This document shows positions 36,801 to 45,700 of a DNA stretch of 64,000 nucleotides, piece by piece. Source of the DNA: Trichopria drosophilae (lineage: Eukaryota; Arthropoda; Insecta; Hymenoptera; Diapriidae). Every line of letters starts with the position of its first letter. The first letter of the stretch is position 1. The notes under the pieces were generated by a model. That model was not told where the DNA came from and made no database searches. It worked only from the letters and a program-made list of their open reading frames with translations. Where the stretch lies: the NCBI GenBank assembly GCA_030407085.1, contig CM059582.1:16039501-16103500 (forward strand). The letters are read 5' to 3'. Position numbers and translations under genes: made by a program.

Positions 36801-37573
36801 AGAAGTTTACTCCGAAATTTTTAAAATGGAACAAGCAAACTTGTACTATGGAAAAAAGGGATGTAAGTCCTGCTATTTTACAAATACGTTCAATATACAC
36901 GCGGCGACAAACAGTAACGTCACGACGATTCGTCCAAAGGTGCATCCTTGTAGCTGATAAATGTTACCTATATATGTATACATAGATTTTAAAACTATTT
37001 TTGCAATTAAGAAAATGCAAATAACGGCATAGTAAAGTGTATGGGTTTTATATCCCTTTTTTCCATAATAAAAACTCAAACAATTGAGGTTAAACATGGC
37101 ATAAATGCACAGCAGAATATGCGAACGGGATTGGTTGACAGCCGAACCCGCATAGTGACGTCACACGAAACTGGCGCGCGTTCAAACGGAAGAGTTTTTA
37201 ATTGGCAAATAAAATACCCAAATTAATGAATTAATTGTTTTTTAGATTTTATTTGTGTTATTTATGACCTAAATTATTATTTAAAACAATAAAAAACAAT
37301 AAAAAAATGTTACCGGTGAACCCCATTGCCGACACACTGACATATTTACATACTGCTTTACCGATCGATGGTACCCCTTTATCGACCGATGATAAAATGT
37401 GTCTGGAAATCGATATTTTGAAATATTGTTTTTTATTTACGTTTTCAGATGCCGCAATGCATTATTTAGTGGAAATGGTGATGAATGCCAAACTTAATGA
37501 GGAGATTCAAGATTCGATTAAATTACGAGAAATTGCACCGTCGAGGGAAAAGCGTACGTGCTGTCAATCGTGA
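23029..37573 (+). CDS. Rab32: Rab32/38-family small GTPase (lightoid type)
   Basis: Membrane-trafficking GTPase; the family serves lysosome-related organelles such as pigment granules. Six exons: 23029-23128, 31766-31798, 32581-32677, 33516-33572, 36109-36353 and 37449-37573, all with GT/AG borders and matching phases; 218 aa. Visible motifs: P loop GDYGVGKT (29-36), ITIGADF around switch I, G3 DIAGHERFG (78-86), NKCD (140-143), TSAK (169-172) and C-terminal TCCQS, whose paired Cys would be geranylgeranylated. The Ile in WDIAG and the MTRLYYKYAV-FDISR block are Rab32/38 signatures and exclude most other Rabs. Odd point: His82 stands where Rabs have the catalytic Gln. The start follows stops and fits usual Rab length. 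Intron 1 is 8.6 kb. The gene is convergent with the Tre1-like gene. A processed pseudogene is excluded by the introns. Confidence 0.92.
23129..25203. other. Intron 1, first part: no further gene seen
   Basis: AT-rich intron. Notable points are an inverted AGATGGCGC-type word (GCGCCATCTG, 23482-23491), two ATGGCGGA words (about 24185 and 24270), a run of 32 A at 24773-24804 and a 122-aa minus frame at 24352-24720 with no recognisable domain. The A-run could mark the tail of a decayed retroposed copy, but nothing before it is recognisable. Confidence 0.45.
25204..25465. mobile_element. pogo/Tigger-like MITE, CAGTAGAGTCTCGGTATGTG ends
   Basis: TA on both sides (25202-25203 and 25466-25467). The left CAGTAGAGTCTCGGTA is complementary to the right TACCGGTACTCTACTG with a small mismatch. 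The CAGTAGA-CTCGGTAT end is close to what pogo/Tigger elements carry. The interior is GC-rich and contains TGACGTCA. Frames of 98 and 68 aa on opposite strands lie inside the element and are not genes. Confidence 0.7.
25466..27359. other. Intron 1, middle part: nothing seen
   Basis: AT-rich intron of the Rab32-like gene with no long frame, array or inverted repeat that I can support. Confidence 0.45.
27360..28205. repeat. Inverted-repeat region with AGAGCT / AACGTT words
   Basis: The clearest structure is a perfect 23-bp inverted pair, CTAAAACGTTATATGTCTGC at 27960 and its complement ending at 28038, separated by 33 bases. Around it, AGAGCTGTTTAAGAAGTC-type words at 27375-27530 are answered in inverse by GACCTCTT, GAGATATCTTTGA words at 28045-28190. 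This may be one decayed foldback element within the Rab32-like intron 1. Confidence 0.5.
28441..28560. repeat. Small foldback, AACCAGA / TCTGGTT words
   Basis: TAACCAGAATTCTG at 28443 is answered by CAGAGTTCTGGTTA near 28530, with GGTTAAACCA repeated between. Short and non-coding. Confidence 0.4.
28750..28815 (-). repeat. tRNA-like (SINE-type) remnant 1
   Basis: Read on the minus strand it gives GAGAGCATATAACCGC, then CAGTCAAAAAGTCCCGG, then TTCACATCCC. This resembles the D-arm end, anticodon arm and T arm of a tRNA, with the B-box-like GGTTCACATCC. It is followed by a T run (ATTTTTTTC) that could end Pol III transcription. No intact A box or acceptor stem is visible. Similar remnants in the same orientation lie at 53880 and 62925. 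Confidence 0.35.
28845..29061. mobile_element. Foldback element built from CCGACAGTCAAAAAA units, copy 1
   Basis: The ends GGGCGAGTCGAAAAACCGAC and GGTTTTTCGACCCGCACCC are inverted copies of each other. Inside, AAAACCGACAGT recurs on the left half and ACTGTCGGTTTTT on the right half, so the strand folds on itself; the centre (about 28925-28965) is different. The 82-aa minus frame lies inside it and has the low-complexity KKTTVKNPTVKK repeat that such units produce. A longer copy is at 45749-46047. Confidence 0.7.
29062..31765. other. Intron 1, last part: one weak inverted repeat
   Basis: The stretch 30705-30785 (AAATACTAAGCACTTTTTAT, CTGAAAGTTGACAG) is answered in inverse at 31080-31155 (ATCAATAAAAAGTGTTTAGA), so a decayed MITE may span 30700-31200. 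Nothing else is recognisable before exon 2 at 31766. Confidence 0.4.
33573..36108. other. Intron 4 of the Rab32-like gene
   Basis: About 2.5 kb without a gene. A patch at 34258-34465 repeats GGCGTAAAATG/TTTTACGCC words in both orientations and includes GC-rich sequence unlike its surroundings, probably a small element. A fragment of the ATGGCGGATCC repeat lies near 35495. The remainder is AT-rich and unremarkable. Confidence 0.4.
36558..37328. mobile_element. 771-bp foldback element in the last Rab32-like intron
   Basis: Left arm 36558-36860 is nearly the exact complement of right arm 37050-37328: CAATGGGGTTCACCGGTAA against TTACCGGTGAACCCCATTG, then TGGCAAATAAAATACCCAAA, GAACGCGCGCCAGTTTCGTG and GACAGCCGAACCCGCATAG in both arms in opposite sense. 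About 190 bp of unique loop lies between. The arms are far better matched than those of the other foldbacks here, which suggests a young insertion. The loop holds no transposase. The element lies within intron 5, between exons 5 and 6. Confidence 0.8.
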
Positions 37574-37940
37574 TGGAGTTTTGGATGTATCTTAAGTACT
37601 GGTTAAAACAGTGAGAAAATACCTTGCATTTACGTACTGAGTACTTGTTTTATTGTTATCGTTGATTCGACTGATACCTGCATGGTAATTAAAAATAACC
37701 TGCAGTCGTAATACGAAGAATGCGGCGGCGTGATTCGTTATACAGAATGCGCACCTATCATAAGTCTGTACATAGTAGACTTTTTGTTTCACCTCTTGTC
37801 TGCGTAAACGATAAACGCATTTTACATAATTTATTTACATTTACAAGTGAGTACGCTCTTTGGTCGATTACGACTTATTTGACAGTTGCTTCATACACCT
37901 GACAAATCTCGTCGAACGCGGTCTGTGTATATAAATTTTA

Positions 37941-38006
37941 AATAAATACGTATGTACATATACATTTTTTGGACTTAATGAACTTGTCGCTGAGATTTAC
38001 AATAAA
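37941..38006 (+). terminator. Candidate poly(A) signals of the Rab32-like gene
   Basis: AATAAA at 37941-37946 (about 370 bp after the stop) and at 38001-38006. On the other strand TTTATT at 37830-37835 and 37648-37653 could serve the convergent Tre1-like gene, in which case the two 3' UTRs overlap. Confidence 0.4.
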
Positions 38007-38117
38007 TAACCGTTATATACAAATATCAAACTTTGAGTCTGATAATTTTTTTGGTCCTTTGTCGCTTGACGGATCGCAAACCCCTTCATCCCCTGGATCA
38101 CGGAATTCCGTTGTGCT

Positions 38118-38206
38118 TTAAAAGTCACCTGATGGCGAATTCTTCACTGGATTCAGCGCTATGGAAATAGTCGACACCATTGTTTTGCTGTAGTCTTTTG
38201 AGTAAT
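38118..38206 (-). CDS. Possible alternative last exon of the Tre1-like receptor
   Basis: On the minus strand a good acceptor (TTCGTTGCAG) ends at 38207. The frame that continues from a donor inside receptor exon 7 (CATCCAG/GTAACA, exon end 39811) stays open for 28 codons and ends GDF-stop: DYSKDYSKTMVSTISIALNP, then VKNSPSGDF. Phase matches (1 base carried over). This would replace the 12-residue tail NNHQLVTVTKL of the read-through form and give 379 aa. Against it, another frame of the same 89 bp is also open, and the exon-7 read-through has its own stop only 36 bp past the donor. The surrounding 38080-38215 is GC-richer than the flanks, as exons here are. Confidence 0.45.
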
Positions 38207-38664
38207 CTGCAACGAATAAAACGGCATTTATTTGGTCAGAATTCATAACTGTTCTGAATTAATAACAAAATTGTGTTAATTCAACAATGTACAATGTTAT
38301 ATGAATTACAAAATTATTAATAAGCGGAATGTTCTAAAAGTACCATAATGTGATCATAATATTATATATTTTACAATTACATTGATGATAAGATATTAGT
38401 TTGCTTTTTACATTCGCGATGGTCAGGTTTAAAATGTTTTTACTTAACGAAGGATGGTAGTAATAGTAAGAAAGAATAGAATAAGGTAAGTTGGTCAAAC
38501 ATTCATTTCTTAGACTTGATCATTTCTTCAAAAACGATTTTGTGTAACAATGAACAACCCGAAACAATTAATTCCGCTTGAGGACATCACAATCGGTTCA
38601 TCACATCACTTATGCGCTTAGCGTTCTCGCTTGCAATGCGTGCATGAACATGATGATGCGATTG

Positions 38665-38680
38665 TAGCGCCCTCTAGTGG
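38665..38680 (-). promoter_or_regulatory. CTCF-like core motif
   Basis: On the minus strand the sequence reads CCACTAGAGGGCGCTA, a full match to the CCASYAGRKGGCGC core bound by CTCF across bilaterians. It lies at the converging 3' ends of the Rab32-like and Tre1-like genes. Binding is not shown by sequence alone. Confidence 0.45.
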
Positions 38681-38736
38681 CTAAAATGATGTTTACTGAA
38701 GACATTATCAAAATATTTTATACCGATATTTCAGTA

Positions 38737-38885
38737 CAGCAGTCCCCGTCCCATTTCCGTGTTTTTGTTTACGTCCCGAGTAAATATGCGGGAACCGAAG
38801 AGTTTCGAAGTTTGCCGATCCTTGCCGAACATCGCGACAGAGTGGGACAGGTTGTTGACGGTATAACTTAGGACGGTGACTGCTG
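38737..38885. mobile_element. pogo/Tigger-like MITE, CAGCAGTCCCCGTCC ends
   Basis: TA on both sides (38735-38736 and 38886-38887). CAGCAGTCCCCGTCC at the left is complementary, with small mismatches, to GGACGGTGACTGCTG at the right. 149 bp, no coding content beyond chance. Confidence 0.6.
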
Positions 38886-39772
38886 TATATTTTCTTCAAT
38901 AAAAGTTGTTGGTTTTGTTCATTTTGTTCAATTCTCGAACAGATCGGTATGTAATACGACATAACCTAATTCAATTTTGTTGTATTTGGTACTTGTATTA
39001 CTGTTATGACGCACTTGGTGCCCCTGAAATTTGTCATTGTTATTCGTCGTCCAAGAAATGAGATGTTTTCGGAATGTGTCCCAGATTAGTGAATGTCGAT
39101 GGGGAAGGATATTGCTTAAAGAACGGATTCGATTAATTAAAAATCTGTTGGCCATCGAATTTCACTTCTCTAGGTCTCGTGTGGTAGAATGTGTAATATA
39201 GGAATAGAGAGGAGATGAAGGATAGTTCACAACATTAACTGGCACGTTACGCAAAACTGGGCGTTAGAAGAAAGAATCAATTAGTACCTATCTCAATCGC
39301 CAGTCTTTTAACATGCTATTCGCCTCACTGTAACGTCGTTAGTATGTAGAGAATCGTGTGTGTGAATATTTAGCTTGCTTCGGCCATTCCTGAAAAATAG
39401 GTTAAAAAGAGAAAAATAGTAACATAGCAGAAAAATAGCAGGTGGTCAAATTATGTGATCAGCGGAGCCGAAAGAGCGTCCGACCGTTGCGTACGTTTTG
39501 ACTGGACGTACCAAGAAAGGGCAACTGGCGATTTTGAAAATCCGTAGATCCGATACGGATCGGATTTAAAAATAACACAGGGAGGACTCGAGCGATTGCA
39601 TCCATGATCATCGTGGAGGTTAAACAATGCCGGCGTCGGAGCGACTTGCATTTTTAGCAGCGTGTGCGCTGTTCATGCCAGGCCCAAATCGTTTAACTAA
39701 AGGATGAACTGAACCGAGAGTGTGCCCTTGACTTACGAAAAGAAAGCAGCCGCGCACTTTTCGCTTCAACAG

Positions 39773-42700
39773 TCAGAGTTTGGTGACCGTAACGAGCTGG
39801 TGGTTGTTACCTGGATGGCCCATATTGTTCTGTCCAGGATTGCTACTCCCATGGGGCGTCAAACTTGCGCGAATCCTTGAACAGCTGATCACACCTGCGT
39901 ACGCTTGACGGTATTGCTTATTCATGATCACGTAGATGATTGGATTCACACAGGATGCAAAGTACAGCAGCACGTATCCCAGCACGTGGAGTTCTGGAAT
40001 TATTTGACATTTGTAAGTTATTTAAAAATAAACATAATAACAAGTAAATAAAAAGTGTCATAAAATCAGGAGTGTAATATTTGCAAACAATTATTAAAAC
40101 CCGCCCACATCCTCCTGAGAAGCTCCTCAGGACATCCAACTGTCTGTTTTTAGCGTCACGTTGAAGTCATCAAAACGTCCTATATGTTGATATTAACCCT
40201 TTAACGCCCGACTTTTTTAGAACAGTCGGATTCGTATGAAACATGTTACTCGGGGGTTTTTGGGGTCCGATTTGAAGAAATTTGTCCGCCATTTTGAATT
40301 TTGAAAAACTGATTCCAGATTCGTAATCAGCGACCCCAAAAACCCCCGAGTAGTCATTTTCATTAGCTTAACTTTATTCAATTTTTGATTTTCTGTTTTT
40401 TTTTGTAAATCTTGCCACAAAATTTTTTTTTTTATTAGTGTAATAATTAAAAAAATGTTAATTTTTTTATTGCAATATAAATTTGTTTCACAAAGTAGGA
40501 TAAATTTGTAGGTGTTGGATATTTGGAAACCGAAAATATTCCAATTTTTGTGAAAGTTATGAAGGTTTGAAGTCAAAAGTGGTTTCGATCGAAACCGCGG
40601 AGCGTTAAAGGGTTAAGATGACGATAAAAGGCAGTCATTCGGACATCCTTAGGACATCCTAAGGAGAATGTGTTGCACGGGGACTATTCAAACCATTATG
40701 ACGTATTCCGACTAGTAAAATTTTCTACAAGAGCGGAAATTTCATAAATGTTTACGCGTCTACACCAAAGGATTCCTACAATTTAGTTGTGTTTGCCGCC
40801 GTCAGAGGCGACGCGATGCTCGCAGGTTCGCTGTGCTGCTTTTCGTCTCCCGTTATGGAAATGAGTTTTCATTCCCTCAAAAGCAGATCAAATAAAAAAC
40901 TTAAAGAATGCACATAAACTGTCATGTGTGGACAGCCGACAGTACAATATTATATAAATGCTACCTGTTCCTTAATGGCATAGTTAGAGTGTAACAATTT
41001 AATGCCGAATCGAACTTTTCGAGTTTTTTTTAGTATCTAAATGATTAGATGAAGAACAAAAACAAACGAAAAAAATAAACACCAATAAGTAATAACTAAA
41101 ACAATACCATATTATTATGGTAAAAATATTACATTTATTATTTTATGTAACAATATTTTCCCATATCTGGAATTTTCGTATAATAAGAAAAATTCTTATA
41201 CTGGAATAGTAATTTTTATCGTAGAATAATAATTTTTCCTATTTGTTTAAGATATCTTCATATAAATTTCCTCTCAGTGGACCGTTTTACTTAATCTCAG
41301 TAACTTACTGATAATATCACCAATGGTTATTCATTTTCTAAATTAATGTTCAAAATAAATTAAAAAATAGATCATGTTTGTCACAGTTGAATTCTCTTCA
41401 ATGTTCTCGAAAAATGAGTTTAAAAATACTGAAGCTATTTAAATTTGAATCCGATACTAAATTAATAAACTCCTTCGTGTCTTTTTAGTTTGCCGGAACG
41501 TGCAACATCTGCACTAGACGGGTGTTTATTTTGTTTTCTTTCCGGGTAAAAGAGATAGAGGACATGAATAAGCATGACATACACGGGCAATCTTATATGA
41601 AAAGTCGTTCTTACCAGGATACTGGACTTGGGCGTCTGCAACCTTGACTATTGTAATAGGCAAATAACAAGCGACGAAGCTCAGAAAAATAGCCAAGACC
41701 ATCTTGGTGATTCTCCATTCACTACGTCGTTGCTTGATTTCCCGAGTGTCCCGGCCTGGGGAGTGTGGAGACTTGACGTTCGGTGTAGTGTGTTTCCGCA
41801 TTCTCGTTTCAGAACTGGTTCAAAAATTTACATTCTGTTATTAAAAATTATATTTTTTTCGAAAAATAATATGTTATAAAATATGGACCTTAATTTTTTT
41901 CCTACGGATTACAAACATGACAAAAAAATTTTGACGGTCTGACATATTGAAGCTGACTATATAAAAACTGGCAATAAACCGATTTTTTCAGTTTTTTGCA
42001 TTTATTTGGAAAAATATGCATCAGATGTAAACATATTTCAAACAAAAAATGTAGAGCGGGAAAGTTTCCACAAAAACGGCAGATGAAGGTTTTTCATTAT
42101 AGGAACAACCTCGAAAACAAGCATGAAAAGAAATTCCACCTTTTTTGTACTGAATTTCCGCTTTGTATTTTTTGTTTGAAACATTTTTCGGTTGTTTATT
42201 CATTATAAAGCATAATTGGTAGTTTAAAAAAAATGTTTACTGTTTATTACAAGATGGCCGGTTTATTTTGCCCGATGGACAATCCTGTTCGGCATTAGGA
42301 AAAAAAAATACGTCAGAATTGCGAGATTTTTTTTCAGGTACTGAAGCTATTCTGCAGTTTCACAGTAAGAATAGTTTTTTTGAAAAAAACATTATTTAAA
42401 TAGAATAAATTTATTTATTGATGAATAAGTGGTTCGCCATATTGGAATTTCCCTTTTGAATGTTTAATTTAATGTTAAGTCGCTCTCGGATTGTTTAACC
42501 GTCAATACAAGTGTTATAATTATTAAAAATCTGCTTAAACAAATGTAATAGTATACTTCAAAATATGTTTGTATTTGAGGTTAGGAAAAATCCTGACAGA
42601 AAGACAAATTGTTACTTTAGATTTTTGTTCTTCGCTACATTTTACTAAGGAAAGAGATACATAGAATAGAAAAAGACAAGACAATAATATTGTACCATAT

Positions 42701-45700
42701 ATTATTTCCCGTGTTTGGAATCGGCGATTCCGAATCCCTCCAAGTAACAAATTTTGTTTAAATGTAGATAGGTACAAAATACAAACAATGAAGTACACAT
42801 ATCGAATAAATCTCCCATATTCACTAGCTGTTTGAAAAGATGAAATTACAATTAATAGATTGTAGTTCAGATTGTTTTTACGTACCTGTGCACAACCCAG
42901 AAAATCTTGGTGTAACAACCCACAATTACGATGCATGGAATTAAAAATGCCATTACAAAAAGGAACGTCTTAGAACTTCGTCCTTGGTCATCCTTTACTA
43001 TCGAACAAGTTTCAAGGTTTGGATCGTAGTCGAATTTTCCTAAATTGAATGAAAACATTTATTAGTATCGAAGTTTACATCAAAATAGGGATTCTGCGAA
43101 TTTTGAGAATTTTCTTCTATTAATGAAAATATGAAAAATGAAAGACTTTTAGGCTCTAGAATTCTTATGTTTATTTAACGGAATGACAAATATTCATTTT
43201 AGTATTAAACAAAATTTATTTTTATTTAATTTGATGTATTTGCTCGAAAAACGGCACTAAACGTTACTTATTTCATTATATCTTACTGATTTCTTCAACA
43301 GCTGTTAATTTTGGGTGTGTTCAAACATAAATTGAAATCGTTATGGCGCGGCGTTACATTATATTAATTATAAAAAGAAGTATTAACAAAATGTTAATCT
43401 GAATAACATTTTTTCCCTTTTTTTAAAATTACGTTAAGTGATTTATTTGTGTCAAGCACCGAACTAGACATTTGTTATAGATTTTTCATCGCTGAACATG
43501 AATCTGGCTTCAAAAATTGCCCATCACGTCGAGATTTTGAGAAAAACGGGTTCGAAAACTCAAAAACCTCGTTTTTGATTACGTGTAGAGAGTGAAGCAG
43601 AGATGCTACAAGTCTCTACTTAGGCTTAAATTAAAGCTCTATACACTGAGAATTCATCAGTAGTAAATGTTATTGCAATTGTAATAAATATTACTTTTTT
43701 AGTACGAAAATGCAATATTCGTTCAAAAGTGAGAAAAATTCGTATTATACTTTGAAAAGTTACTACTTGAAGTAGTAAAATTCAATGGAATAATGGCAAA
43801 ATATACCACGTAACTGGTAAATTTTACTACTTCAAGTAGTAACTTTTCAAAATGTAATATGAATTTTTTTAACTTTTCAACGAATATTTCATTTTCATAT
43901 TAAAATAGTAATATTTATTACAATTGTAATAACATATACTACTGATGAGCTCTCAGTGTATATCTATAAATTCCTACTAGTATTCTACCGAATGAATCTA
44001 CTCAGTCACTGCTATAGTAACTACCCAGTCAGCACTGGACGTCCAGTGGACGTACATATTTCGTCCATGTTACGTCCATACGTCCAGGACAAAAAAAGGA
44101 CGTAAATGGGCGTCCAAATGTAGGTACATCTCCGGACGTTATATGTACGTCCATCTCTGAACATCCAACGGACGTCCATATTACGTCCAAATTAGGTACA
44201 TAAATGTATGGACGTATATCGTATGTCCTATGTACGTACACACTTGGACGTCCAGTGTACATACTTATGTGGACGTCCACGGTACGTCCATTTTTCGACC
44301 ATTCGGACCTGCATTTTTATGGACGAATAATGGACGCCCAGTGTACGTACATACTTGGACGTCCAGTGTACGTACATTAGTGGACGTCCGCGGCACCTCC
44401 ATTTTTCCAAGAAGATGCGGCGCTGCGCGCACAAGATGGCCGCCACGACGACGCGACGCGCTGGTGTGAATAACTCCTTTGTCTTTTAGGGCTCCTTTAC
44501 ACGCGGTACTCCTTACGTTTTTAAGTAAATTAATGAAATTGGATAATTTCGGTCGCATTTGTTGGCGTGTATCGTTGGAGGCCCGTAGCGCAGAAGTGGA
44601 CATACGTTGGATATATTATATTAGTCCATTTTCGGACCACTGAGCGGCCATATTTCGTGCGGAATGTTACAATATTGAACGTAAAATAATTTGGACGTTA
44701 TTAGTCCATAGAATACTGAACGTATATTGGACGTCGAATGGACTTGATATGTTACGTATTTCGTCCGTTATGGTCCATCGAACGTCCACTCTTGGTCCAG
44801 TGTGTGTACATTTTGGACTTTCTGCATTCCGTGGGATAATAATGGACGTTCAGTGGACGTCCACTGGACCATATTTTATCGACGGTACGTCCATGTTTAG
44901 TCCACATTCCGTACACAGCCATAGGCCTTTTGGACGTCCATATACCACTTATTTCGTCCATTTAATGGTCACACTTCGTCCATAGTACGTCCAAATTTCA
45001 CCCAGAGTACGTACACGCCTGGACGTCCATTGGATGTACACCTCTCTCTCCTCTGGACGTACCATGGACGTACAATGGACGTCCCAAATGTGCAATATGG
45101 ACGTCCAGTGGAAGTGCGTTCTGGACATAGCGTACGTACATTGGACGTCCAATGGACGTACATGTGCTGATTGGGTAACTCATCAGCCACATCTCTACCA
45201 GACAATGTTAGGAAATATATATTAAACCACTGCCTTAAATATTGTCCTCGTAATTATGAATTCAACTAGAATGTTTTAACTTGACTTACCCCAAGACCCC
45301 ATTAAAGTTGGAATGAGCATTCCGTAGGAAAATAACCAACAGAATAAGATCATCATCGCAATCCAATGGCGCTTGTAAATCCTCGTGTAGAGTCCATGAT
45401 GTGTGATCATGATGAATCTAATGATGAAAAATACCGATTGTTTAATTTAACTATTATAAAGTTTAAAAGATTTGTTTTTCAAAAACAACAAAAATTATTT
45501 TTTTACACTTTTTTAGCAGTTTCTATCATGCATGAGACTTGCTTTTTAGCTTTGTAAGCTAAAAAACACATTGCATAGGTTCACAATATATTTTCCTAAG
45601 TGTTTTTGAGATACGGACAATTCCACGAAAATTTACCTTTGTGAAGCTCAAGAAACAAGAAAGAACATTAAATTTTACGTCAGATATCGTTTGTCTTATA

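Noticed and set aside
44029..45225. Frames of 63-112 aa with MDVQWTS repeats
   Set aside because: They only translate the GGACGTCC word array.
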